In this document: piece after piece, positions 1 through 9,019 of the stretch
How positions within the stretch are numbered: the first letter of the stretch is position 1
Layout: each line of letters opens with the position of its first letter
NCBI GenBank assembly: GCA_963804495.1
Contig: CAWDQN010000008.1
Location: forward strand, 8,889 to 72,888
Reading direction: 5' to 3'
Origin: Rhodovastum sp963804495
GTDB lineage: Bacteria > Pseudomonadota > Alphaproteobacteria > Acetobacterales > Acetobacteraceae
Length of the DNA: 64,000 nucleotides
Translations under genes and position numbers: made by a program
Notes under the pieces: generated by a model
Database searches by the model: none
Told to the model about the DNA's origin: nothing
Seen by the model: the letters and a program-made list of their open reading frames with translations, nothing else

Positions 1-1
1 G

Positions 2-268
2 GCGGGCTTTCGCGCGGCGTTTTGCGCCTTCGCGCGCATCGATCCTGCCGTCGCGGACGCGGCGGCCGGATGGCTGCTCGGCGCCGGCGTGCGCCCCGAT
101 GACCGTGTTCACTGGACCGGCAAGGCCAGGAACCCCTGCCTTGCCGCCCTGGCGGCGATCGGTGGCGTGCTCACCGCCGATCCGGCAGGGGCGACGATCG
201 TGACCGGGCGGCCGCCGATCTGGCCGCCGCCGCTCAGGCCGCCAGTTGCAGGTCCGGATGAACGGTGA
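2..268 (+). CDS. C-terminal end of an unrecognised protein (cut by window edge)
   Basis: The frame is open from the left edge of the window and ends with TGA at 266-268, giving about 88 codons. The product is Ala/Gly/Pro-rich and I recognise no motif. Its last 35 bases overlap the 3' end of the convergent scoB gene, which argues for caution. The coding sense rests only on the open frame and codon-like GC bias. Its function cannot be judged without the upstream part. Confidence 0.35.
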   Translation, partial: AGFRAAFCAFARIDPAVADAAAGWLLGAGVRPDDRVHWTGKARNPCLAALAAIGGVLTADPAGATIVTGRPPIWPPPLRPPVAGPDER

Positions 269-884
269 AACCGGCCTCGGTCTTCTGGCGGATTTCCTCA
301 ACCGTCACGCCGGGGGCGATGTCGACCAGCACCACGCCCTGCGGGGTGATGGCGAACACGCCCAGTTCGCTGATCACCGTGTCGACCACGCCGGCACCGG
401 TAAGCGGCAGGGTGCAGCGCTTCAGCAGCTTGGGCTTGCCGCCGGCCGTGTGCTCCATCAGCACCACCACCCGACGCACCCCGGCCACCAGGTCCATCGC
501 CCCCCCCATGCCCTTCACCATCTTTCCCGGGATCATCCAGTTGGCGAGGTCGCCCTGCTCGCTGACCTGCAGGGCACCGAGGATCGACAGATCGATATGC
601 CCGCCACGCACCATGGCGAAGCTTGTCGCGCTGTCGAAGAAACTGGTGGTGGGCACCTGAGTCACGGTCTGTTTGCCGGCATTGATGAGGTCGGCGTCCT
701 CCTCGCCCTCGAAGGGAAAGGGGCCCATGCCCATCATGCCGTTCTCGCTGTGCAGCTGGATGTCCATCCCCTCGGGAATGAAGTTGGCCACCAGCGTGGG
801 AATGCCGATGCCGAGATTGACGTAGAACCCGTCTTCCAGCTCACGGGCGGCGCGTGCCGCCATTTCGTCGCGTGTCCAGGCCAT
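234..884 (-). CDS. scoB: 3-oxoacid CoA-transferase, subunit B
   Basis: This is the beta subunit (216 aa) of a two-subunit CoA-transferase that moves CoA from succinyl-CoA to acetoacetate or a related acid, in ketone-body and short-chain acid use. The SENG signature of the family is present at residues 46-49, and Glu47 should be the catalytic Glu that forms the enzyme-CoA thioester. The N-terminal GIGIPT loop (residues 25-30) is typical. Length matches the family (about 215 aa). It follows scoA by 14 bases on the same strand, the usual arrangement. The exact acid substrate (acetoacetate or 3-oxoadipate) cannot be told from sequence alone. Confidence 0.9.
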   Translation of the reverse strand: MAWTRDEMAARAARELEDGFYVNLGIGIPTLVANFIPEGMDIQLHSENGMMGMGPFPFEGEEDADLINAGKQTVTQVPTTSFFDSATSFAMVRGGHIDLSILGALQVSEQGDLANWMIPGKMVKGMGGAMDLVAGVRRVVVLMEHTAGGKPKLLKRCTLPLTGAGVVDTVISELGVFAITPQGVVLVDIAPGVTVEEIRQKTEAGFTVHPDLQLAA

Positions 885-898
885 GTCCGTATCCCCCC

Positions 899-1613
899 TT
901 ATGCCGCCTGCACCTTGCGCACGGTGCGTTGCTCGATCCGCTTGTGCACCTGCAGCAGCGGCACCAGCCGCTTGACGAAAATTCCCGGCGTGTGGATCTG
1001 GTCGGCCTCGATTTCGCCGGGCTCGACCAGAATTTCGACCTCGGCCACCGTCACCCGGGCCGCAGTGGCCATGATCGGGTTGAAGTTGCGCGCGGTTTTG
1101 CGGAACACGAGGTTGCCTTCGGTGTCAGCCTTCCAGGCATGCACCAAGGCCAAGTCGGCGACCAGACCGCGTTCCATGACGTATTTCTGGCCATCGAACT
1201 CGCGCACTTCTTTGCCTTCGGCAATCTGGGTGCCGACGCCGGTGCGGGTGTAGAAGGCCGGGATGCCGGCGCCGCCGGCGCGGATGCGCTCGGCCAGGGT
1301 GCCCTGCGGGTTGAACTCGATCTCCAGCTCGCCGGCCAGGTACCTGACGGGCGAAAGTGGCATTCTCGCCAACATACGAGCTGATCATCTTGCGGATCTG
1401 GCGGGTCTGCAGCAGCAGACCGAGCCCGACATCGTCCACGCCGCAGTTGTTGCTGATGACCGTCAGGTCCTTCACGCCGGATGCCTTCACCGCGTCGATC
1501 AACACCGCGGGAATGCCGCACAGGCCGAAGCCGCCGGACATGATGGACATGCCCTCGTGCAACAGACCTGCCAGCGCGGCGGATGCATCGGGATAGACCT
1601 TGTTGACTGCCAT
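899..1613 (-). pseudogene. scoA: 3-oxoacid CoA-transferase, subunit A, frameshifted
   Basis: The alpha-subunit homology runs from ATG at 1613 (MAVNKVYPDASAALAG) to a TAA at 899-901, but lies in two frames. The span is 715 nt, one base more than a whole number of codons. The first frame matches the family up to VGENATFARQ. The next frame continues with YLAGELEIEFNPQGTLAER, which should follow directly. The switch is at 1343-1344, where CAGTACC of the family appears as CAGGTACC on the coding strand, so one G is duplicated. Both halves are otherwise well conserved, so the lesion is either recent or a sequence error. As written the product would be truncated to about 90 native residues and scoB would be left without a partner. 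Confidence 0.85.
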
Positions 1614-1740
1614 CGGCGTCCTCCTGCTCGGATACCGGTATCTGCCATTGCAAGGGAACGGCAGCAAGGCCGCGGGGCCAAGCTCCCCGACCTTGCTGCC
1701 TGCTTCTGGCGGCGCGCCGGCGGCTGGGCTACAGCACCTC

Positions 1741-3312
1741 ATGCTTCGCGGCATCCTCACCGTCGGCGGCTGGACCATGGCCAGCCGCATTCTGGGTTTC
1801 GCCCGGGATATGCTGATTGCCGCCCTGCTCGGTGCGGGTCCGGTCGCAGACGCGTTCTTCCTCGCCAACCGCCTGCCCAACCTGTTCCGCCGCCTGTTCG
1901 GCGAGGGCGCCTTCAACGCCGCCTTCGTCCCCGGCTTCGCCGGTCTGCTGGAAACCGATGGCCCGGCCGCCGCCCGCCACTTCGCCGAGCAGGCGATCGC
2001 CGTCATGGCGTTCTGGCTGTTCGGCCTCACCGTGCTCGCCGAGATCTTCATGCCCCAGCTCATGGGGCTGTATGCGCTCGGCTTCACCGACGACCCCGTC
2101 AAATTCGCCCTCACCGTGGAACTCGGGCGGATCACCTTCCCCTATATGCCGCTGATCTGCCTGACGGCGCTGCTGTCGGGCGTGCTGAACGGGCTGGATC
2201 GGTTTGCCGCCGCCGCCGCCGCGCCGCTGATTTATAACGTCGTCTCGATCCTCTTTATGCTGGCGCTGCCGGGCATCGTGCCCACGGTGGGGCATGCCGC
2301 GGCCTGGGGCGTGAGCGTCTCCGGCGTCGCCCAGATTCTCCTTTTATACTGGGCGGTCAACCGCGCGGGCATGCGCCTGCACATCCCGCGCCCCCGCCTG
2401 ACCCCGCAAATGCGCCAATTGTTCCGCCGCATGGCGCCGGGACTGCTGGGCTCCGGCGTGATCCAGCTCAACCTGGCGGTAGACGCCTTCATCGCCGGGC
2501 TGCTGCCGGCCGGCACCGTCTCGGTCATCTACTACGCCGACCGGATCAACCAGCTTCCGCTCGGCGTGATCGGGGCGGCAGTCGGCACGGCCCTGCTGAC
2601 CACCCTGTCGCGCCAGGTGCGCAGCCCCGAGCCCGAACAAGCGGTGTCCACGCTGAACCGGGCAATCGAATATGCACTGATGCTCACCCTGCCGGCGGCG
2701 CTGGCGCTGCTGGTGGCGGCGCTGCCGATCGTTTCCGTCCTGTTTGGCCGGGGCGCCTTCACGCCCGAGGACGCCATCCGCTCGGCACAATCCCTCGCCG
2801 CCTACGCGGTCGGGCTGCCGGCTTTTGTCATCGTCAAGGTACTGGTTCCGGCGTTTTTTGCCCGCGGCGACACCAAGGCACCCGTCTGGACCGGCACAAT
2901 CGCGGTGGTGCTGAACCTGGCTCTGAACTTTGCCTTCATGCTGCCGCTCGAGCACATGGGACCGCCTCTGGCCTCTTCGGTCGCCGCCTGGTTCAACGTC
3001 GGTCTGCTGGCGTGGCTGCTGAACAAGCGCGCCCATATGGCAGCCGATGCCGCGCTTCGGCGGCGCGTCCCCCGCATGCTGGCGGCGGGGCTTCTGATGT
3101 GCGCCGTGCTATGGGCGGTGGAGCACACGCTATTCGCCGCCCTCGGCACCTCGCCGGGGCTGCGCTGGGTGGCGCTGGGGCTCCTGGTCGGGTCGGGGCT
3201 GGCCGCCTATGGCGTGGCCGGGCAGGCACTGGGCGGATTCGATCTCCGCGAGGCCGCGTCCATGCTGCTACGCCGCCGCGCCGGCGGGAAGCGAACCTGG
3301 GGCGGCGGGTGA
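1741..3312 (+). CDS. murJ: Lipid II flippase MurJ (MviN)
   Basis: This integral inner-membrane protein (523 aa) of the MVF/MATE-like fold moves lipid II across the cytoplasmic membrane for peptidoglycan synthesis. I chose the ATG at 1741 because the family start MLRGILTVGGWTMASRILG begins there; the open frame continues upstream to 1600 but shows no homology. The conserved block RDMLIAALLGAGPVADAFF near residue 25 and NRLPNLFRRLFGEGAFNAAF near residue 45 are diagnostic. About 14 hydrophobic segments can be traced. In many alphaproteobacteria murJ is followed by trpS, as here. Confidence 0.95.
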   Translation: MLRGILTVGGWTMASRILGFARDMLIAALLGAGPVADAFFLANRLPNLFRRLFGEGAFNAAFVPGFAGLLETDGPAAARHFAEQAIAVMAFWLFGLTVLAEIFMPQLMGLYALGFTDDPVKFALTVELGRITFPYMPLICLTALLSGVLNGLDRFAAAAAAPLIYNVVSILFMLALPGIVPTVGHAAAWGVSVSGVAQILLLYWAVNRAGMRLHIPRPRLTPQMRQLFRRMAPGLLGSGVIQLNLAVDAFIAGLLPAGTVSVIYYADRINQLPLGVIGAAVGTALLTTLSRQVRSPEPEQAVSTLNRAIEYALMLTLPAALALLVAALPIVSVLFGRGAFTPEDAIRSAQSLAAYAVGLPAFVIVKVLVPAFFARGDTKAPVWTGTIAVVLNLALNFAFMLPLEHMGPPLASSVAAWFNVGLLAWLLNKRAHMAADAALRRRVPRMLAAGLLMCAVLWAVEHTLFAALGTSPGLRWVALGLLVGSGLAAYGVAGQALGGFDLREAASMLLRRRAGGKRTWGGG

Positions 3313-3318
3313 AGAAAT

Positions 3319-3347
3319 TAAGGCCAGGGCTCTGCCCCGGACCCGCC
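3319..3347. repeat. GC-rich palindromic intergenic repeat, copy 1
   Basis: Just after the murJ stop the sequence reads AAGGCCAGGGCTCTGCCCCG followed by GACCC. This is a self-complementary unit also found at 27.1 and 27.25 kb, with relatives at 5.9, 34.6, 41.5 and 56.2 kb. Position at a gene end suggests a transcription-terminating or mRNA-stabilising role, but that is inference. Confidence 0.6.
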
Positions 3348-3801
3348 GAGGGCCGAGTGGCAGGGCAATCGGGTTAACAGGCCGGCCGCTGTGGTGCATT
3401 GCGAAAAAGGAAAAGATGCACAGGAAAACGCAGAGTTCGGAGAGGCATATCAAAGCGTAATGCGCCCCTGAGGGCGATCACTGACAGGTTTCTCCCTGAC
3501 TCTCCACCTCCCGGTGCAGCTTTCTTGCGCGGAGTGGCCTGGCACCCGGCTTCACCCGATTGCCCTGGCCGAGTGGCCCCTGGCCTTGCGCGGCTCCGGC
3601 ACGGCGGCTACTCTCCCGCGCATGGTCCGGACAGACCGACGACCTGAACGCCTTTGGCGTCGCTGGCAACATATTCCAGCGGCCTAGGTTCCCGCGTCCT
3701 TCCCGACGACACCCAAGCCGCCCCACCGAGGCGGCTTTCGTCTGTACAGGCCGAGCGCCAGCCGAGCGTGGAGCGGCCCCACCCCAGGAGCCCACACCCA
3801 C
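3348..3801. other. murJ-trpS intergenic region, no gene seen
   Basis: I find no protein with family-like features and no tRNA-like cloverleaf in this 454-base stretch. The only structure worth noting is the hairpin at 3715-3740, listed separately. Short open frames here lack homology, a ribosome site and codon bias. Confidence 0.5.
3715..3740 (+). terminator. Hairpin with short T run upstream of trpS
   Basis: An 8-bp perfect stem, AAGCCGCC (3715-3722) pairing with GGCGGCTT (3730-3737), is followed by TTT and T-rich sequence. It lies about 60 bases before the trpS start, so it may end upstream transcription or act as an attenuator in the trpS leader. No leader peptide with Trp codons was found to support attenuation. 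Confidence 0.35.
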
Positions 3802-4806
3802 ATGCAGCGCATCTTCTCGGGCATCCAGCCCACCGGCGTCCCGACGCTCGGCAATTACCTCGGCGCGGTGCGCAACTGGGTGAAGCTGCAGGACGACCAC
3901 GACTGCATCTATTGCGTCGTCGATCTGCACGCGATCACCGTCGCGCACGACCCGAAGTCCCTCGCCCAGGCCACCCGCGAAATGGCCGCCGCGCTGATCG
4001 CCTCCGGCATCGACCCGAAAACCTCCATCCTGTTCCACCAGTCGGCGGTGCACGCGCATCTGCGGCTGTCGTGGATTTTCGAATGCGTGGTGCGCATCGG
4101 CTGGCTGAACCGCATGACGCAGTTCAAGGACAAGGCCGGCAAGGACCGCGAGAATGTCTCCGCCGGGCTGTATACCTATCCCGCGCTGATGGCCGCCGAC
4201 ATCCTGGCCTACCACGCCACAAGGGTGCCGGTGGGCGACGACCAGCGCCAGCACCTGGAACTGGCCAACGATATCGCGCAGAAATTCAACTTCGACTTCT
4301 GCGGCGGCGACACCTTCTTCCCGCTGATCGAGCCGCTCATCCTCGGCCCGGCGGCGCGGGTTATGAGCCTGCGCGATGGCAGCAAGAAAATGTCCAAATC
4401 CGACCCGTCCGACCAGTCGCGCATCAACCTGACCGACGACGCCGACACGATCACCCAGAAGATCCGCCGCGCCAAGACCGATCCCGAGCCGCTGCCGTCC
4501 GATCCCGCCGGGTTGGAAGGCCGCCCGGAGGCGCGCAACCTCGTCGGCATTTACGCCGCTCTGACCGATACCGACCACGCCGCCGTGCTGCGCGACTACG
4601 GCGGTCGCGGATTCGGCGACTACAAGAAGGCGCTGGCTGACCTGCTGGTGGAAAAACTCTCGCCGATCGCCGCGGAAATGCGCCGACTGCTCGACGACAC
4701 CGCCACCATCGACGCCATCCTGCGCGACGGCGCCGGCCGCGCCGAGGCAGTCGCCGAACCGATCGTGCAGGAAGCGGAAAAGCTGGTCGGCTTTCTGCGG
4801 GTCTGA
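3802..4806 (+). CDS. trpS: Tryptophanyl-tRNA synthetase
   Basis: This class I aminoacyl-tRNA synthetase (334 aa, cytoplasmic) charges tRNA-Trp. The ATP-binding HIGH-type motif appears as PTGVPTLGNYLGA at residues 10-22, and the KMSKS loop is at about residues 196-200 (DGSKKMSKSDPSDQ). Length fits the bacterial TrpRS I family. The ATG at 3802 gives the canonical N-terminus MQRIFSGIQPTG. A glycosyltransferase-like membrane gene starts 6 bases after its stop, so the two are probably co-transcribed. Confidence 0.97.
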   Translation: MQRIFSGIQPTGVPTLGNYLGAVRNWVKLQDDHDCIYCVVDLHAITVAHDPKSLAQATREMAAALIASGIDPKTSILFHQSAVHAHLRLSWIFECVVRIGWLNRMTQFKDKAGKDRENVSAGLYTYPALMAADILAYHATRVPVGDDQRQHLELANDIAQKFNFDFCGGDTFFPLIEPLILGPAARVMSLRDGSKKMSKSDPSDQSRINLTDDADTITQKIRRAKTDPEPLPSDPAGLEGRPEARNLVGIYAALTDTDHAAVLRDYGGRGFGDYKKALADLLVEKLSPIAAEMRRLLDDTATIDAILRDGAGRAEAVAEPIVQEAEKLVGFLRV

Positions 4807-4812
4807 CCGCAC

Positions 4813-5901
4813 ATGCGCGCAGCACTGGCCGGACTGATCGCCGGCACGGTGCTGTTGCGCCTGGCCATATACGCCGCCCTGGCCGCGCCCTATGGTGGTC
4901 TGGCCGAGGCGATGTGCCAGTTCGACTGCGGCTGGTACGAGCGCATCGCGCTGGCCGGTTACGGCGCCGATGCCGACTGGCCGCCGCATGGCAGCCTGCC
5001 GCACTGGGCGTTTTTTCCCTTGTACCCGTTCCTGCTGCGCGGTGCGGTGGCGGTCACGGCACTGCCGGCGCGGCTGGCCGGCATCCTGCTGTCGAGCCTG
5101 TGCCTGGCCGTGTTCATGGCGGCCGGGGCCGCGTATCTGCAGCGGACGCGCGGCGCGCAGGCCGCGCCCGCGCGGTTCGTGGTGCTGGCGGCGGTGGTGC
5201 CGTTCGGGCTGTTTTTCTCGGCGCTCTATACCGAGGCGCTGTTCGCGGCCCTGCTGACGCTGGCGCTGCTTGGTTCGGCATATGCCCGCCCGGGTGCGGG
5301 CGCCGTTGCGGCGGCGCTGGCCGGCGCCACCCGCCCCACCGGCATTCTGCTCGCGCCGGTGTTCGCCATCCGCGGCGTGCTCGCGCTGCCGCGCGAGGGC
5401 ATCCGCGCCTTGCTACCGGCGGCGATCGCACCGCTCGGGCTGGTCGCCTTTATGGCCGCGCAATGGATCGCCGTTGGCGACCCGCTGGCGTTCAGCCATG
5501 TCCAGGCGCTGTGGAACCGCGCCTGGCGCGGCCCGCCGGCCTATCTATGGGAGGGATTGGCGGCTTGGGACTGGGCGCGTCTGGGCGGGCTGATGGCGCA
5601 GCCGAGCCGTTCGTTCCTCGCCGCCTGGGCGCTGCTCGGTCTCGGGACTGCGCTGTGGCTGGCGGCGCGACGGCGCTGGGCGGAGGCGTGGCTGCTGGCG
5701 GCCGCCGTGCTGCTGCCGTCCGCCTCAGGATTGGACTCGCTGCCGCGCTACGTGGCGTGCCATCCGGTCTTCCTGTTCGCGGTCCACGACCTGCTGGCGC
5801 GGCTGGACCGCCGCGCAGCGACGGCAGCGCTGATAGTCCTCGTAGGACTAGGTTTCGTGCCGCTGATGGCGTGGCTGCAGGGACACGGCGGAGTGTTCTA
5901 G
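4813..5901 (+). CDS. PIG-V-like membrane mannosyltransferase (GT-C fold)
   Basis: The product (362 aa) is a polytopic membrane protein with about nine hydrophobic segments. The N-terminal half carries CQFDCGWYERIALAGYG (about residues 36-52) followed by HWAFFPLYPFL (about 63-73). This is the loop pattern of PIG-V/GPI-mannosyltransferase-2-like bacterial proteins, where acidic residues in the first large extracytoplasmic loop are catalytic. It would use a polyprenyl-phosphate sugar donor on the periplasmic side; donor and acceptor are unknown. It starts 6 bases after trpS. Its 3' end faces thiC, with a palindromic repeat between them. Family assignment is from loop motifs and topology only. 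Confidence 0.6.
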   Translation: MRAALAGLIAGTVLLRLAIYAALAAPYGGLAEAMCQFDCGWYERIALAGYGADADWPPHGSLPHWAFFPLYPFLLRGAVAVTALPARLAGILLSSLCLAVFMAAGAAYLQRTRGAQAAPARFVVLAAVVPFGLFFSALYTEALFAALLTLALLGSAYARPGAGAVAAALAGATRPTGILLAPVFAIRGVLALPREGIRALLPAAIAPLGLVAFMAAQWIAVGDPLAFSHVQALWNRAWRGPPAYLWEGLAAWDWARLGGLMAQPSRSFLAAWALLGLGTALWLAARRRWAEAWLLAAAVLLPSASGLDSLPRYVACHPVFLFAVHDLLARLDRRAATAALIVLVGLGFVPLMAWLQGHGGVF

Positions 5902-5905
5902 GAAC

Positions 5906-5944
5906 GGGTTCCAAGGGCCTTGGCCCTTGGTGGGGTCCACCCCG
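5906..5944. repeat. GC-rich palindromic intergenic repeat, copy 2
   Basis: GGGTTCCAAGGGCCTTGGCC continues into CTTGGTGGGGTCC and contains the perfect palindrome CCAAGGGCCTTGGCCCTTGG-type core. The same unit (GGGTTCCAAGGGCC) recurs at about 27.21 kb. It separates two convergent genes, so it could serve as a two-way terminator. Confidence 0.6.
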
Positions 5945-7762
5945 CTAGGATTTCGCCTCCTCCACATACAGCGAAGACCCTTTCTCCCGGAAAGCGGCAC
6001 TCATCTGCTCCATGCCCGCCATCCGCTCAGCATCGGCGCGAATATCCTGGGTGATCTTCATGGCGCAGAACTTCGGTCCGCACATGCTGCAGAAATGGGC
6101 GACCTTGTGGGCTTCCTTAGGCATGGTCTCGTCGTGGAACCGCCGCGCCGTGTCGGGGTCGAGGCCGAGGTTGAACTGGTCTTCCCAGCGAAACTCAAAG
6201 CGCGCCCGGCTGATCGCGTCATCGCGCAACCGCGCCGCCGGATGGCCCTTCGCCAGGTCGGCGGCGTGGGCGGCAATGCGGTACGTGATCACGCCGGTTT
6301 TCACGTCGTCGCGGTCGGGCAGACCGAGATGTTCTTTGGGCGTGACGTAACAGAGCATCGCGGTGCCGAACCAGCCGATCATCGCCGCCCCAATGGCCGA
6401 GGTGATGTGGTCGTAGCCCGGCGCGATGTCGGTCACCAGCGGCCCGAGAGTGTAGAACGGCGCTTCGCCACACTCGCGGAGCTGCTTCTCCACGTTGACC
6501 TTGATCTTGTGCATCGGCACGTGACCAGGCCCCTCGATCATGACCTGACAGCCTTTGTCCCAGGCCACCCGGGTCAATTCGCCGAGGGTTTCCAGCTCGG
6601 CAAACTGCGCGCGATCATTGGCGTCCGCATTGCTGCCGGGACGCAACCCGTCGCCCAGGGAGAAAGAGACATCGTATTTGCGCATGATATCGCAAATCTC
6701 ACCGAAGCGCTCATACAGGAAACTCTCGCGGTGATGCGCCAGACACCAGCGCGCCATGATCGAGCCGCCGCGGCTGACGATGCCGGTCACGCGCTTCGCC
6801 GTCAGCGGCACATAGGCCAGCCGCACGCCGGCATGGATGGTGAAGTAGTCCACCCCCTGCTCGGCCTGCTCGATCAGCGTGTCCTTGAATACCTCCCAGT
6901 CGAGCTTGTCGGGGTCGCCGCCGACTTTTTCCAGCGCCTGATAGATCGGCACAGTGCCGATCGGCACCGGGGCATTGCGGAGAATCGAGGAGCGGATGTT
7001 GTGGATGTTCCGCCCGGTCGACAGGTCCATGACCGTGTCGGCCCCCCAGCGGATCGCCCAGACCAGCTTCTCCACCTCATCGGCGGCGGAGGAGGTCACC
7101 GCGGAGTTGCCGATATTGGCGTTGATCTTGACCAGGAAGTTGCGGCCGATGATGACCGGCTCGAGTTCCGGATGGTTGATATTGGCCGGGATGATGGCGC
7201 GCCCGGCGGCGACCTCGGCGCGGACGAACTCAGGGGTGATGAAAGCCGGAATGGCGGCGCCGAAATCCTCGCCGTCGGCCCGCCGTTCTTCCGCTCCCTC
7301 GGCCATCTGTGCCCGGCCGAGGTTCTCGCGGTGGGCGATGAAGATCATTTCTTCGGTGACGATCCCGGCGCGGGCGAATTCGAGCTGGGTCACCGGCCGG
7401 CTGGGCAGGCCCGCCAGCACGGTGCGCACGGCCGGACATTCCGCCACCAGCTTGTCGTCGCCGATATTGCCGTTGTCCTCGGGCTTCACCGCGCGGGGAG
7501 CGATGGCGACAAAACCGCGCTGCTCGATCCACGGGGCGCGCAGCGGCACCAGACCGCTCTCCAGATCGACGCGCGCGGCCGGATCGGTGTACGGGCCCGA
7601 AGTGTCGTAAATGCGGAAGGGCGGCTCGTTGGCGGTCGGATGCAGGTCGATTTCGCGGAACGGGACGCAGATGTCGGGGCGGCCTTCGGGACTTACATGG
7701 ATCTTGCGGCTGCCGATAACGGGGCCGGTGGTGACGGCGGCGGGTTTCTGTTGGACGGTCAC
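5945..7762 (-). CDS. thiC: Phosphomethylpyrimidine synthase ThiC
   Basis: ThiC is a radical-SAM-type enzyme that turns aminoimidazole ribotide into hydroxymethylpyrimidine phosphate for thiamine synthesis. The C-terminal cluster motif CSMCGPKFC begins near residue 558, the CxxCxxxxC ligand set for the 4Fe-4S cluster. Conserved blocks YGPSVTV-like and GVDYFTIHAGV are visible mid-protein, as is MARWCLAHHRESFLYERF. I placed the start at GTG 7762 (VTVQQKPAAVTTGP), giving 605 aa; an upstream ATG would run into leader DNA just below the riboswitch. A TPP riboswitch lies about 70 bases upstream, so expression should fall when thiamine pyrophosphate is abundant. Confidence 0.96.
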   Translation of the reverse strand: MTVQQKPAAVTTGPVIGSRKIHVSPEGRPDICVPFREIDLHPTANEPPFRIYDTSGPYTDPAARVDLESGLVPLRAPWIEQRGFVAIAPRAVKPEDNGNIGDDKLVAECPAVRTVLAGLPSRPVTQLEFARAGIVTEEMIFIAHRENLGRAQMAEGAEERRADGEDFGAAIPAFITPEFVRAEVAAGRAIIPANINHPELEPVIIGRNFLVKINANIGNSAVTSSAADEVEKLVWAIRWGADTVMDLSTGRNIHNIRSSILRNAPVPIGTVPIYQALEKVGGDPDKLDWEVFKDTLIEQAEQGVDYFTIHAGVRLAYVPLTAKRVTGIVSRGGSIMARWCLAHHRESFLYERFGEICDIMRKYDVSFSLGDGLRPGSNADANDRAQFAELETLGELTRVAWDKGCQVMIEGPGHVPMHKIKVNVEKQLRECGEAPFYTLGPLVTDIAPGYDHITSAIGAAMIGWFGTAMLCYVTPKEHLGLPDRDDVKTGVITYRIAAHAADLAKGHPAARLRDDAISRARFEFRWEDQFNLGLDPDTARRFHDETMPKEAHKVAHFCSMCGPKFCAMKITQDIRADAERMAGMEQMSAAFREKGSSLYVEEAKS

Positions 7763-7828
7763 GGGCTTACTCCCCCTTCGATTCGTGTGGGTGTCCGGGC
7801 GTCGGGGGGGACGACACATGTTTTCCCG

Positions 7829-7942
7829 TCCCTACGCCGGTGCGACCCGGATCAGGTTCAAAGGGTCACCGCGCGACGGCGCTCGGCATGAGCAGATCGC
7901 CAGGACGGTATCTCAGCCCCCTGCCGGGGCTCCCCTCGGAGA
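7829..7942 (-). promoter_or_regulatory. TPP riboswitch (THI element)
   Basis: On the minus strand the leader contains GGGGCTGAGATACC (around 7905-7922) and later ACCCTTTGAACCTGATCCGG followed by GTCGCACCGGCGTAGGGA (around 7829-7866). CUGAGA and CUUUGAACCUGAUC are the pyrimidine- and pyrophosphate-sensing cores of the THI box. Paired flanks (GTCTCCGAGGGGAGCC and the terminal GGGA) close helix P1/P2. It precedes thiC in the same direction and should act on thiC translation or early transcription. Confidence 0.95.
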
Positions 7943-8111
7943 CAATCACAGTGTGGCGCTGTCATGCTTGTGTCAACAGGCGGTCCGGGCCCACGCCGCG
8001 CGATTGCGTGAAGCGCGGCGCCGGCGGCGCGGCCCAAAACGCGTGGTTTTCAAGAACGGCTTCGCCATGATATGGCCGGCTGGTGGCGCAACCCCGGGGG
8101 CAGAATACCGC

Positions 8112-8687
8112 ATGACGACCATGGCAAAATCTTCGATTGTCCTGGCCCTCTGCCTCGCGCTGGCCATGCCGGTCGCGGCGCGGGCCGAGACCGCGCCGGC
8201 GGCAGCGCCGGCGCAGACGGGCTCCGAACCGCAAGCCGGGTCTTCGGCGGGGTGGTTGATCGGGCTGGCATCCTACGACACGCTGCAGACCGGCCTCGAA
8301 GCAGGCCTGGGATGGGTTGCGGGCGCGGTCGTGGTCTCGGTCGGTCTGGTGCCCGGACTGGGACAATGGCTCGATACGCCGAGTTCCTATACGGTGCTGA
8401 TTCCCGGCGCAATTGGCGGCCTGGCCGGCGCGGCGATCGGTGATGCGGTCGCCTTCGGCCTGACCGGCTTCTCCCCCTGGGCGGTGGAGGCGGAAATCAT
8501 TCCCAGCGCACCGCAAGTGCTGATCTGGGCCGTCTCGGTGAGCGCCTTCGGCAAAGCCCTGGCCGCCGGCGCCATCGAGGGCACGTCGAAGCTGATGGAC
8601 AAGTACCTACGACAACCAGCCCAAGACCGGACCCAGGGGGACGGCCTCACCCTGACGCATCGCGTCCCTGCAACCATCTCGATGTGA
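8112..8687 (+). CDS. Exported Gly/Ala-rich membrane protein, unknown function
   Basis: The protein (191 aa) begins with a signal peptide: a short charged N-terminus, a hydrophobic core (SIVLALCLALAMPVAARA) and an ARA-type cleavage site near residue 26. After an Ala/Pro-rich linker come two Gly/Ala-rich hydrophobic stretches (about residues 68-86 and 96-118) that could be membrane hairpins. A hydrophobic C-terminal part follows. I know no named family that fits. It is divergent from thiC, separated by the riboswitch leader. A second in-frame ATG at 8121 is an equally good start. Confidence 0.7.
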   Translation: MTTMAKSSIVLALCLALAMPVAARAETAPAAAPAQTGSEPQAGSSAGWLIGLASYDTLQTGLEAGLGWVAGAVVVSVGLVPGLGQWLDTPSSYTVLIPGAIGGLAGAAIGDAVAFGLTGFSPWAVEAEIIPSAPQVLIWAVSVSAFGKALAAGAIEGTSKLMDKYLRQPAQDRTQGDGLTLTHRVPATISM

Positions 8688-9019
8688 GCGTTCACCGCAG
8701 CCGCTTCCGCCGCGGCTGGTTTGCTGCCTGAAGCGCCAGCGCCGCCTGGACCCCAATCCGCGGCACCAGGTCGGTGCGGGCCCCACCCGACCGTCTGGCA
8801 ACCTGCCTCTGCCCGCCGCGCCGCTGCCGCCACACCTTCCGGCTGGCGACCCCACCCCGACAGGCTGCAAGCCTTCTCAAGGAATGGGAGGTCTCGCCGG
8901 CTATTAGCGTTATCTTCATTGCCAGGCCAATACAGTGCAAAGGCGGACCCGCCCGCATGCGCGGCGGGCAGCGCAGCAAGCACTGGTGCAGTTCCGGGCA
9001 ATGAAGGGAGCGGTCGCCG
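8688..9019. other. Intergenic region before the sugar cluster, no gene seen
   Basis: These 332 bases contain no protein of recognised type on either strand. The stretch is where a promoter for the co-directional sugar genes should lie. A moderately AT-richer patch (about 8898-8940) is the best place to look. I could not identify a convincing -35/-10 pair. Confidence 0.4.

Noticed and set aside
5927..7891. Long plus-strand open frame opposite thiC (654 codons)
   Set aside because: The minus strand encodes a full ThiC with its iron-sulfur motif and riboswitch. The opposite frame is a GC-rich shadow with no family features (His/Arg/Gly-rich).
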